Part shown: positions 23,898 through 32,745 of the stretch, piece after piece | Layout: the number at the start of each line of letters is the position of its first letter | Position numbering within the stretch: position 1 is the stretch's first letter | Program-made: the position numbers and the translations under genes | Assembly: GCA_937136455.1 (NCBI GenBank) | Contig: CAKZOO010000117.1 | Span: 1 to 64,000 of the forward strand | Length of the DNA stretch: 64,000 nt | From: an uncultured Flavobacteriaceae bacterium | GTDB lineage: Bacteria > Bacteroidota > Bacteroidia > Flavobacteriales > Flavobacteriaceae | Direction of reading: 5' to 3' | Notes under the pieces: model-generated | Database searches by the model: none | Seen by the model: the letters and a program-made list of their open reading frames with translations, nothing else | What the model was told of the DNA's origin: nothing

Positions 23898-26800
23898 TTA
23901 GTATTGGTAGATGACGAGCGAGTCTGAATTACGACTTACTATAATTTTGTTATTGACTGATTTGATAGAGCGAATCTCACCATTTTGATGAAAGCCACTT
24001 TCTTTAGTTCTATTTCGAAGTATTCCTTTGCCGTCATTTTCTAAATAAACGCCATAAGTTGCATCGTAACGCCCCACCTCAGGTTTTACCTTGTACAAGT
24101 TTCCTCCCAGAAGTAAATCTTGATCTCCATCCTGATCAAAATCTCCTGATTCAATTGCAAAAATTGGAGCAAATTGCACCTCTTTTGGTAGAGGGGTTAC
24201 TGAAAAACTCAAATTACCTTGATTGATAAAAAGCGCTGATTCAAAGTAGGTGGCATCTAGTTGTAAACTTTCTTCTAGAGTTACTTTGTCAAACATGGTC
24301 CTCATATTGGCATTTTTAAAGGTTTCGTAATTCGGAAACTTCTTTTTGAGTCCTTTAATTTGATCAATTAAGTTATGACGAAGATTGTAGGGGTAGAACT
24401 TCCCATCTTGAGCTTTGAAACTCATGATCGGATCTAAAGCACCATTGTTATCAAAATCCTTTACATAAAGTCGAATCGGATTGGATTTAGAGGCTTTAAA
24501 TCTAGAATTTAGTCCGTGATTACCCGCAACAAAATCCATAAGTCCGTCCCCATTGATGTCTGTGGCCTCAAGGGTGTACCACCATCCTTTTAAATCGGAT
24601 AGCGGATTGGACTTTTCACGTTGATAGACTCCATTATTATTGACAAATAACTCAATGCCCATAAATTCTCCTGTGATTATTAAATCGGGGTCACCATCGT
24701 TATCAACGTCACTAAAAAGCGCATCTGTGATCATTCCTAGATCAATTAAGTCAGCACCAATTTGTTCGGTTTTGTCACTAAATTGTCCTTGACCATTATT
24801 GACTAAAAGATGTCCTGAACCAGGAGTTCCATAGGCATCGTTAACGGTACGTTCTCCCACGAATAAGTCGAGATCTCCATCGTTGTCGATGTCAGCGGAT
24901 ACGACTGCTCCTGTGTTGAAAAAGTTTGTAGCGGTAGGTAACTCATAAGGGCTCAAGTCAAAGTTTCCAGTTCCATCGTTGATAAACAATTGATCGGCTA
25001 GGGTTTGAGAGAATCTTGAAAATTCAACACCCCCATTTCCTTGATATAGATCCAAGTCTCCGTCGTTGTCAACATCTATAGCAAGGGCTTTAATTGTTTC
25101 TTTTTCAACATCGTTTTCTAAAGCGAAGTTTGTATGGGTTTCAAAACCATCCTTTGTACCGAATACCAATTCGCTTTTACGGTCTTTAACGCCAGGAATA
25201 TAGATATCTTCATAACCATCTCCATTAAAGTCTCCATTAGCTAAAATTGGACCAGGAGTACTCATCATATGGTGTAATAAACGGTTTTTATTAAAATCGA
25301 TGTAGCGATTTTCCTTGTGAACATAATCGATAGAGGGCGCTTCTTTTTGAAAGAGATTCACATTTAAAAGATCGTTGTTGGTTGTTGTCTTTTGAGCAGT
25401 AGCAATATCCACTTCTAAGGTTTGATTTAGAGGAACATTATCCAAAAGACTGATACGGCCATTCGGCCATAAAACTTTGACAGTTACAGGTCCTGTAGAT
25501 GCTAAGCCGATATGAGGTCTTAAATCCATACTCGACTGAAACCCTCTAATTGGTTGTTGGTCAATTGTATAAGTGGTTGTTCCGTCATTTACGATGATTC
25601 GTGCTCCTATTCCAAAGCGGTTTTGTTCAGTGCCTTTTAATTTGAAATTGATGTAATTGTTTTGCGTTTTAGAATCGGCGTGGTTTTCATAGATAAAGGC
25701 AGGCATGTTGACATTGTTAACTACCAAGTCCAAATCGCCATCATTATCTAAATCACCATAGGCAGATCCATTAGAGAAACTAGGAGTTGTTAAACCTGTT
25801 TTTTCGGAGTATTCAAATTTCAAATCACCTTTGTTGAGATAGGCGTGATTTTTTACAGGATTTGAAGGAATGATTTCCACTAATTTTTTATAATCGACTT
25901 CTTGTTCACTGACAATAGAAGTGATCACTTCTTCGCTGGAAACATACTGTAAGTAATCTTGATCGGTCAAATCTCGATAAATCCCATTAGCAATATACAG
26001 GTCTTTGAGACCATCGTTGTCCATGTCAAAAAACAAGGCTCCCCAAGACCAATCAGAGGCTTCAACACCGGCAAGTCTTCCTATTTCACTAAAAGTTTCA
26101 TCTCCATTGTTAAGTTGGAGCATATTTCTGGTGAATTGGTGGAAATAGCCATTGTTGACGTTATAGGAGTATTTGTCCCAATCTTCAAAAGTGGTTACGG
26201 ATTTGAGTCGTTCGTATTCTGAAGGGAGCATTTCAGTGATAAAAATATCGGGTTGTTGATCATTGTTAATGTCAGCCATATCCGCTCCCATAGAAGCACC
26301 ACTTATGGAGTTGATCGATGATGTAAGTGTTTCTTTAAAGGTGCCATCTTGATTGTTGATATAAAGATAATCGCGCTCAAAGAAGTCATTTGAAATATAC
26401 AGGTCTTCCCAGCCATCATTGTTGATGTCTCCAACGGTTACCCCTAAACCAAATCCGATTACAGATCCATATATCCCAGCCTGTTCACTAACGTCTGTAA
26501 AATAACCTCCGTCATTTCTAAGGAGTTTATCGCCACCGAGTTCATCGCGAATAGGTCTTTCATTTCTTCTGAGATCAAAACTTCCAATGGATTGATAAGA
26601 GTTGTTGAGTAAATACACATCCAAATCTCCGTCTTTGTCATAGTCGAAGAAAGAGGCGTGTGTAGAATAGCCCTTATCTGCTAATCCGTATGCCTCTGCT
26701 TGTTCGCTAAAGGTTAAATCGCCATTGTTAATGAATAATTCATTTTGCTTATTGTCTCCTTTAACATCTCCTGAATTACAGACATAGATGTCTAATAGAC

Positions 26801-27173
26801 CATCTGCATTGATATCGACCATCGTAACCCCAGTTGACCAAGCTTTAGTTCCACCAACTCCTGCAGACGCTGTTATTTTTTCAAACTTCCAATTCCCTTT
26901 ATTGAGATAGAGCTCATTTTTTTTCTGATTCGCAGTCATATAAATATCTGACAACCCATCGTTATTAATATCACCTATTGCGACACCACCACCGTTGTAA
27001 AAGTTGCGGTAAGTGTACACATTAAATTCATTTGAAAAACCTAAATCATTTGAAAAATCAACCCCAATTGAGTCATTGTATTTCAAACTGAATAACGTAT
27101 CACTTGAAGATTCACAGGCATTTAATAGAAACAGAGATACTGCTATTAAGGGTATTGATCTAAATAATCTCAT
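23898..27173 (-). CDS. VCBS/FG-GAP repeat lipoprotein with ASPIC/UnbV domain (paralogue 2)
   Basis: 1091 residues; lipoprotein signal MRLFRSIPLIAVSLFLLNAC. Same architecture as its neighbours: N-terminal FG-GAP propeller starting YRNFYNGGGVAIGDINNDG, ASPIC/UnbV block (FGIGARIIVNDGTTTY ... GFQSSMDLRPHIGLA) at about 535-600, second propeller (NGDFNGDGYEDIYIPG, DVDNDGDLDLYQGN), and the C-terminal element RHNLIDQIKGLKKKFPNYETF. Closest by eye to the 27726-30929 paralogue (shared FNPYTYRNF/FNVYTYRNF and GSMGAD/GASMGAD). Starts 2 nt after the small lipoprotein gene. Confidence 0.88.
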   Translation of the reverse strand: MRLFRSIPLIAVSLFLLNACESSSDTLFSLKYNDSIGVDFSNDLGFSNEFNVYTYRNFYNGGGVAIGDINNDGLSDIYMTANQKKNELYLNKGNWKFEKITASAGVGGTKAWSTGVTMVDINADGLLDIYVCNSGDVKGDNKQNELFINNGDLTFSEQAEAYGLADKGYSTHASFFDYDKDGDLDVYLLNNSYQSIGSFDLRRNERPIRDELGGDKLLRNDGGYFTDVSEQAGIYGSVIGFGLGVTVGDINNDGWEDLYISNDFFERDYLYINNQDGTFKETLTSSINSISGASMGADMADINNDQQPDIFITEMLPSEYERLKSVTTFEDWDKYSYNVNNGYFHQFTRNMLQLNNGDETFSEIGRLAGVEASDWSWGALFFDMDNDGLKDLYIANGIYRDLTDQDYLQYVSSEEVITSIVSEQEVDYKKLVEIIPSNPVKNHAYLNKGDLKFEYSEKTGLTTPSFSNGSAYGDLDNDGDLDLVVNNVNMPAFIYENHADSKTQNNYINFKLKGTEQNRFGIGARIIVNDGTTTYTIDQQPIRGFQSSMDLRPHIGLASTGPVTVKVLWPNGRISLLDNVPLNQTLEVDIATAQKTTTNNDLLNVNLFQKEAPSIDYVHKENRYIDFNKNRLLHHMMSTPGPILANGDFNGDGYEDIYIPGVKDRKSELVFGTKDGFETHTNFALENDVEKETIKALAIDVDNDGDLDLYQGNGGVEFSRFSQTLADQLFINDGTGNFDLSPYELPTATNFFNTGAVVSADIDNDGDLDLFVGERTVNDAYGTPGSGHLLVNNGQGQFSDKTEQIGADLIDLGMITDALFSDVDNDGDPDLIITGEFMGIELFVNNNGVYQREKSNPLSDLKGWWYTLEATDINGDGLMDFVAGNHGLNSRFKASKSNPIRLYVKDFDNNGALDPIMSFKAQDGKFYPYNLRHNLIDQIKGLKKKFPNYETFKNANMRTMFDKVTLEESLQLDATYFESALFINQGNLSFSVTPLPKEVQFAPIFAIESGDFDQDGDQDLLLGGNLYKVKPEVGRYDATYGVYLENDGKGILRNRTKESGFHQNGEIRSIKSVNNKIIVSRNSDSLVIYQY

Positions 27174-27175
27174 AA

Positions 27176-27757
27176 TTAGTATTGTTTTTGATTGAGGTCT
27201 TGAATCAAACCAATAACATCTCGAGTCCCTTCTAAATGTAATAAGATTTGACGGTTGCCATCTACTTTGTAATATATTGGGTATTCTAATTTTTTGTTGT
27301 TGAGTACTTTAAATTCATTTCCTGGATACCAAATTTGTAAGGTATCCATAACTACCTGTAGCAATTCTTTGTTGTACAAATGTTCGTTCCAAGGTGCCCA
27401 ACCCAAATAGGAAAAAGTCATCTTTAAGCCGTTCATGACACGCTTGTCATCAAAAGTTCCATAAAATAAATAGCGGATTGGAGCCTTTGCAGTGTCATTG
27501 AGGATGTGCTGTACATTTTGATTATTTCCTCCGTGTGTTACAAGTTTTTGTTGATTTAAGGCTTTACACTTTGCAAAAAACTCGTCTTTAGTGTCTTTAA
27601 ACTTTAAGCCAAATTTCAGTTCATTTAGCTCTAAGTTTTTTGCCATTTCTGACTTGACAGTTCGGTCGTATTCACTGCGTTGGCATGATGAAAATACGAT
27701 AGCAATCCCTATGATATAAAGGAGGTTAGTCCAGCTTTTTAAAGTGAATCGAATCAT
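27176..27757 (-). CDS. Lipoprotein of unknown function within the VCBS operon
   Basis: 193 residues with lipoprotein signal ending VFSSC (Cys25). The mature part is soluble, with NLELNELKFGLKFKDTKDEFFAKCKALNQQKLV and YLFYGTFDDKRVMNGLKMTFSYLGWAPWNEHLYNKELLQVV. I recognise no named domain. The alternation of amphipathic helices and strands suggests a compact alpha/beta fold. The first 32 nt overlap the end of the upstream VCBS gene and the stop lies 2 nt from the next, so it is translationally coupled to both. A role with the VCBS lipoproteins is inferred from this packing. Confidence 0.7.
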   Translation of the reverse strand: MIRFTLKSWTNLLYIIGIAIVFSSCQRSEYDRTVKSEMAKNLELNELKFGLKFKDTKDEFFAKCKALNQQKLVTHGGNNQNVQHILNDTAKAPIRYLFYGTFDDKRVMNGLKMTFSYLGWAPWNEHLYNKELLQVVMDTLQIWYPGNEFKVLNNKKLEYPIYYKVDGNRQILLHLEGTRDVIGLIQDLNQKQY

Positions 27758-30700
27758 TGTTAATAGTAGTGATTAATAGTGTGTTGTTATGGTAATTTGT
27801 CGTTTCAAAATTTCTGATTTCACCAGGAATATTTAAACTCGAGAGCATCTTGTTTTTTAAATTGAGAATCCAGCCTTTGGATGCATCCTGGGCTCCAAAT
27901 TGAGGCTTTACACTGTAATTGTTTCCTCCTAAAATAATTTCAGGAATACCATCATTATCTTTATCTGTTTTGTGAATGGCACTAATATTGGAATATTGTA
28001 TTTCTGAGGGAAGTGGTTCGAAAATAAACGTATCTCCTTTGAAAATAAAAACACTGGAATCAACCAAGTCAATAGATTTTTGAATTGCGTTTTCCAATTG
28101 TTCGACAGTGAATAAATCCTTCATGGATGCTTTTGCATAATCACTGTAGTATTTATATTGTTTTTTTAGGAAAGGGAGCTGCATGATGAGTTCATCTTTG
28201 TCCGAGATAGGATAATCTTTTTCGTCAATGCGGTAACAAAATAGTTGCTCGATAGTATCATTTTGATCAAAATCACTGACATACATTCGCATTCCTTCTT
28301 TGTAAAATGAGTTTTGTCCTTTATTTCCAGCAATTAGATCTAATATTCCATCTTGATTGTAATCAACCAGAGCAATGGATTCCCAAGCTCCTGAAGTTTT
28401 AGACAGCCCATAAGCCGCTGTTTGATTGTAAAAAATTCCTTGATTGTTTTTGAACAAACTGATCGGCATCCATTCTCCAACAACGATGATATCTTCCCAT
28501 CCATCTTGATCCATATCCCAAACAACCAAATCTGTAATCATACCAAGGGATTTAAATGAAGAAACTTCTACGTCATAGAATTTGCCGGTACCATCATTTT
28601 CTAATAAGTGAAGATCGGCATTTATTCCGTAGGTAGCAGTTTTAAAGCGCTCTCCTACGATGAGATCCAAGTCTCCATCACGATCATAATCTAATGGTTG
28701 AACCACAGAAGTGCTAAATCTTGTTCGTGTTTTAATATTTGAAGATAATTCAAACGTTCCATTGTTGTTGATGTAAATTCGGTCTTCCAGGTTAATGGAA
28801 TAAGATTGGTAATCTTTACCTCCACTACCAACATACAAATCTAAATCGCCATCCTGATCTGCATCAAAAAAGAGGCTGGTGGTGTCTTCACTATCTCTTG
28901 ATTTTGAAAATGGCTTTTGAACTAAATCAAAATCCTGTGCGTTTGAAATATAGAGGCTTCCTAATTGCCCTTTTGCTCCACCAATATAAAAATCATCGAT
29001 ACCATCAGCATTGAGGTCTGCCTTTGAAATGCAAGGGCCTTCTTTTGAAAACATTTGAGGGAGTAGTCGCTCTTTATCAAAATCGACAAAATTATTTTCT
29101 TGATGCTTGAATTTAAAAAGCGATAAATCCTTAGAATCACTTTCAATAGTTTTTGAAACTAATTTTTTAAGTTCGGCTTCTTCTTGAGTGATTTTTAAAT
29201 GTTGATTGACTGGAACTTCGTATAGTATCGTTTTTTTTAAGTCTGGCCAAACTACTTCAATACTATCAATTTGCGATAGTTGGCCCAAACCAAAATGCAG
29301 GTAATTAGGAGCAGAACTTTCAAATCCCTTTGACGGGTATAATTCTGAGATTTGAGATCCATTTTTACTGTGAAGGGTTACGCTAGATCCCAAACCAAAT
29401 GCATTTTTAATTCCCGCGTTTAATGAAATTTTTAGGTAGTTATTCCCAAGTGTTTCACTTTTGTTTTCATAAACAAAAGAAGGCATATTTACATTGTTAA
29501 CTACTAGGTCTAGATCGCCATCATTATCGAGATCTGCATAGGCTGAACCATTTGAAAAACTTGGTTGATTCATTCCCCATAGATTTCGCATATCCTCAAA
29601 TATAAAATCTCCTTTATTTTTATAAACAGCATTTTGGACAGCATTTGACGGCATAATGTCGATCAGTTTGGAAAGAACATCTTCATCGTTATGAATCATT
29701 TGACGCACTTTTTCTTCATTTGCCATGTAGGCCAAATAATCACGATCTAAAAGATCTTTATAGATTCCATTAGAAATATAGATGTCTCTTAATCCATCAT
29801 TATCCATATCGAATAATAAAGCAGCCCAACTCCATTCAGTAGCATCAATTCCTGATTGTCTTGAGATTTCTGCAAAACCTAAATTATCGATGTTACGTTG
29901 CAGAACATTTCTAGGAAACTGTTTGTGATAACCCTTATTTACTGCTAGCTGATGTTTGTCCCAAGACTCATACATTTGTTTGGACTTCTTTCGTTCTAGA
30001 GATTCGGGAAGCATTTCTGTGACAATGAGGTCTGTTTTTAAATCATTGTCTAAATCTGCTGCATCAGCTCCCATTGATCCCATAGATAAAGCTGTAAAGT
30101 ATTGATCGCTAGCTTCAGTAAAAGTCTTGTCTTGATTGTTGAGGTAGAGGTAGTCCTTTTCGAAAAAATCATTAGAGATAAACAAATCAGTCCAACCATC
30201 TTTGTTAAAGTCTGAAAGTGTAATTCCTAAACCAAAGCCGATTGCAGAGGAGTATATTCCAGCTTGCTCCGATACATTGACAAAAAAACCATTTTTGTTT
30301 TCTAAAAGACGATTACCATCTTTAGAAGGTATAGTTCTTTGATTTTCAATAAGATCATAAGCGCCCACCGAGCGTATGGAATTATTTAATATATAGCAAT
30401 CTAAGTCACCGTCTTTGTCGTAGTCAAAAAATGCTGCCTGAACAGACAATCCCACAATATCCAATCCGTATTTTTTAGACTCTTCTTTAAAGGTATTATT
30501 TCCCTGATTGATGAATAATTCATTGTGTCTATTTTTCCCTTCTGGCAAACCAGATTTGCAAACATATAGATCTAAAAGACCATCTTGGTTGATGTCAACA
30601 AAGGTGGCTCCAGTAGACCATACATCTGGACAACCTACACCAGCTGTCAACGTAATATCTTCAAACTCCCAATTTCCTTTGTTCAAAAACAGTTTGTTGT

Positions 30701-30929
30701 CAACAATATTTCCTGTAAAATAGACATCTACTAATCCATCGTTGTTGATGTCACCCATTGCAACTCCAGCTCCATTAAAGAAATTTCTATAGGTGTAGGG
30801 ATTAAATTCTTCAGAATAACTCAGAGTATTTTCAAAAGATAACGAGCTATTCTCTTTTAATTCAAAAAGAGGTTGGTTGGCACATCCCAATGAAAATAAT
30901 GCAATAAAATATAGATATATTTTATTCAA
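27726..30929 (-). CDS. VCBS/FG-GAP repeat lipoprotein with ASPIC/UnbV domain (paralogue 1)
   Basis: 1067 residues; lipoprotein signal MNKIYLYFIALFSLGC. N-terminal FG-GAP propeller (GDINNDGLVDVYFTGN, DINQDGLLDLYVCK, DYDKDGDLDCYILN), ASPIC/UnbV domain at about 505-590 (FGLGSSVTLHSKNGSQ ... GFESSAPNYLHFGLG), second propeller (ADLNADGIDDFYIGG, DADQDGDLDLYVGS) and the shared C-terminal element KDELIMQLPFLKKQYKYYSDYAKA. First gene of the leftward run after the susCD terminator. The 187-bp gap in front must hold a promoter or receive readthrough; I saw only an imperfect box (CTATTTTG) close to the start. Confidence 0.88.
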   Translation of the reverse strand: MNKIYLYFIALFSLGCANQPLFELKENSSLSFENTLSYSEEFNPYTYRNFFNGAGVAMGDINNDGLVDVYFTGNIVDNKLFLNKGNWEFEDITLTAGVGCPDVWSTGATFVDINQDGLLDLYVCKSGLPEGKNRHNELFINQGNNTFKEESKKYGLDIVGLSVQAAFFDYDKDGDLDCYILNNSIRSVGAYDLIENQRTIPSKDGNRLLENKNGFFVNVSEQAGIYSSAIGFGLGITLSDFNKDGWTDLFISNDFFEKDYLYLNNQDKTFTEASDQYFTALSMGSMGADAADLDNDLKTDLIVTEMLPESLERKKSKQMYESWDKHQLAVNKGYHKQFPRNVLQRNIDNLGFAEISRQSGIDATEWSWAALLFDMDNDGLRDIYISNGIYKDLLDRDYLAYMANEEKVRQMIHNDEDVLSKLIDIMPSNAVQNAVYKNKGDFIFEDMRNLWGMNQPSFSNGSAYADLDNDGDLDLVVNNVNMPSFVYENKSETLGNNYLKISLNAGIKNAFGLGSSVTLHSKNGSQISELYPSKGFESSAPNYLHFGLGQLSQIDSIEVVWPDLKKTILYEVPVNQHLKITQEEAELKKLVSKTIESDSKDLSLFKFKHQENNFVDFDKERLLPQMFSKEGPCISKADLNADGIDDFYIGGAKGQLGSLYISNAQDFDLVQKPFSKSRDSEDTTSLFFDADQDGDLDLYVGSGGKDYQSYSINLEDRIYINNNGTFELSSNIKTRTRFSTSVVQPLDYDRDGDLDLIVGERFKTATYGINADLHLLENDGTGKFYDVEVSSFKSLGMITDLVVWDMDQDGWEDIIVVGEWMPISLFKNNQGIFYNQTAAYGLSKTSGAWESIALVDYNQDGILDLIAGNKGQNSFYKEGMRMYVSDFDQNDTIEQLFCYRIDEKDYPISDKDELIMQLPFLKKQYKYYSDYAKASMKDLFTVEQLENAIQKSIDLVDSSVFIFKGDTFIFEPLPSEIQYSNISAIHKTDKDNDGIPEIILGGNNYSVKPQFGAQDASKGWILNLKNKMLSSLNIPGEIRNFETTNYHNNTLLITTINNDSIHFKKLD

Positions 30930-31052
30930 AATAGGTTGTTTTAGTTTAGTTTGGCAGAGGCCTCTAAGGTACTAATTTATCTGATTGATTTCTAAAAATA
31001 GTCCTTATAGGATTGTTAAAAATAGGAGTAGATTGTTAAAATAAATACAATT

Positions 31053-31080
31053 AAAAAAGGCCACCTAAATGGTGGCCTTT
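31053..31080 (-). terminator. Rho-independent terminator after susD
   Basis: Minus-strand stem aaaggccacc/ggtggcctt with a 5-nt loop followed by T6 (core 31059-31065 with 31071-31077). It separates susCD from the VCBS genes and allows different expression levels. Confidence 0.9.
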
Positions 31081-31116
31081 AATAAATTCATCGTAATTTA
31101 ATTCAAGTGCTAGATA

Positions 31117-32730
31117 TTAGTATCCAGAGTTTTGAGTTAAAGAACCGTTAGAGTTTTGAATTGCTTGTGCTGGGATTGGCATTACAGTTCTGTAAGCATC
31201 ACTGTTTGTTTTTTCCCACCAAGAAGCACCCCATTTTCCGAAACGGATAAGGTCAGTTCTACGAGTAGACTCCATGAACATTTCACGACCTCTTTCAGCT
31301 AAGAATGAATCAGCAGTAACAGTTAAGTTTCCTAATCCAGCTCTAGCTCTCAAAGCGTTTACATCAGCAGCAGCTAAAGACCAGTCTCCAGCTTTTCTAG
31401 CTTTTGCTTCAGCTCTCATTAAAAGTACGTCAGCGTAACGAATAATTGGGTAATCATTGTCAAGGTCAGGTCTAGCAAATAATTTAAAACCGAATTTACC
31501 TAAACGTACTCCACCAGTTCTTGAAGCATTTGGCTCCAATTCATTGATTTCAACAGAGTAGCTAATTGCAGGATCAACAGCATCAGATGCTAAATCCACG
31601 ATAGCGTTTCCGTTGTAGTCTAACTGAGGACCTACTAAGAAGTTCGCTTTTTTACGAGCATCACCATCTTCGTATGAGTTATAAAAGTCAGCTAAAGCTG
31701 AATATCCATTCCATGGCTGAGCCTCAAACTTATAAGTTTCTTGTGAAGCATAGTGTAAAGACATTTGGTGGAAGTTCATTCCTCCAGCAGAAACCTCATT
31801 GTACTCTACTGACCAGATAATTTCTGGGTTATCACAGTTGTTCGCAGCAAACACCGTAGCATATCCAGTTAAGTTAGCAGGATCAGAATCCACAGCAGGA
31901 CGCTTTGATGGATTTGGTCTTGAAACTGTGTTGTCAGCTAATTTGTATGAACTGTTGTCAATGATATAAGCTGCAGCTGCTTCTGCTTCTGCCCACTTAG
32001 CAGTTCCTGTGTATACTTCAGCGTTTAAGTACAAACGAGCTAAGATCGCTAATGCAGAGTATTGGTTTACACGGTATTTAGTGTCTGAAGTTCCAAGTGG
32101 AGAAGAAGCCAAAGCTCCTGCTAAATCACCTGTTACATCAGCTGCATCAATCCCTAAACCAGCTAATAAATCTTCTTCGATTTTAGCAAAACCAGCTGCT
32201 CTGCTTAATTGTGCAGTTGCACCTGATTCAGTTACGTATTTGATACGACCGTATAAGTCTAATAATCTCCAGTGTAAGTATGCTCTTAAAACTTTCGCTT
32301 GAGCAACTAATCCAGCATTTCCGCTTACAGATCCAAGAGCAGCATTAACCTCAGCGATAGAGTTATACTGTTGATCCCATGTTCCTGTAATAGGTCCGTT
32401 TGATGAAGTTTGTGTATGTCTGTGAACATCTAACCAGATTCCACCGTCATACCAGTCACCTCCTTTTTGAGTTACAGCCATCTCATCAGTAGATACTGAT
32501 TGTACAGAGAAGTAACCTCCGTGGTTTGCAGTACCTGCATTTCTGATCGCAGCATAAGCTCCAGAAAGGGCATCAGATGGTCCTGGATCAGCGCAGTAAG
32601 ATTGGTTAACAACACCGTCAACTACAACTTCTTGTGTTAGCTCTCCTACTAAATTTTCTTCTAAGTCGGTACAAGAGTAAGTTAACCCTACAAGTCCCAT
32701 ACCTAACATTAATTTATATATATTTTTCAT
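31117..32730 (-). CDS. SusD/RagB family nutrient-binding outer-membrane lipoprotein
   Basis: 537 residues with lipoprotein signal MKNIYKLMLGMGLVGLTYSC (lipid Cys20). TPR-like helical SusD fold: N-terminal NQSYCADPGPSDALSGAYAAIRNAG, central AKVLRAYLHWRLLDLYGRIKYV, and the C-terminal signature PIIRYADVLLMRAEAKARKAGD followed by LAERGREMFMESTRRTDLIRFGKW and MPIPAQAIQNS. It forms the lid over the SusC barrel and selects the ligand. I use ATG 32730; an in-frame ATG at 32736 would add two residues. Only 15 bp after susC, same transcript. Confidence 0.93.
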   Translation of the reverse strand: MKNIYKLMLGMGLVGLTYSCTDLEENLVGELTQEVVVDGVVNQSYCADPGPSDALSGAYAAIRNAGTANHGGYFSVQSVSTDEMAVTQKGGDWYDGGIWLDVHRHTQTSSNGPITGTWDQQYNSIAEVNAALGSVSGNAGLVAQAKVLRAYLHWRLLDLYGRIKYVTESGATAQLSRAAGFAKIEEDLLAGLGIDAADVTGDLAGALASSPLGTSDTKYRVNQYSALAILARLYLNAEVYTGTAKWAEAEAAAAYIIDNSSYKLADNTVSRPNPSKRPAVDSDPANLTGYATVFAANNCDNPEIIWSVEYNEVSAGGMNFHQMSLHYASQETYKFEAQPWNGYSALADFYNSYEDGDARKKANFLVGPQLDYNGNAIVDLASDAVDPAISYSVEINELEPNASRTGGVRLGKFGFKLFARPDLDNDYPIIRYADVLLMRAEAKARKAGDWSLAAADVNALRARAGLGNLTVTADSFLAERGREMFMESTRRTDLIRFGKWGASWWEKTNSDAYRTVMPIPAQAIQNSNGSLTQNSGY

Positions 32731-32745
32731 TGTCATTATTGTTTT

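Noticed and set aside
32009..32302. 97-codon ORF on the plus strand
   Set aside because: Antisense shadow of susD.
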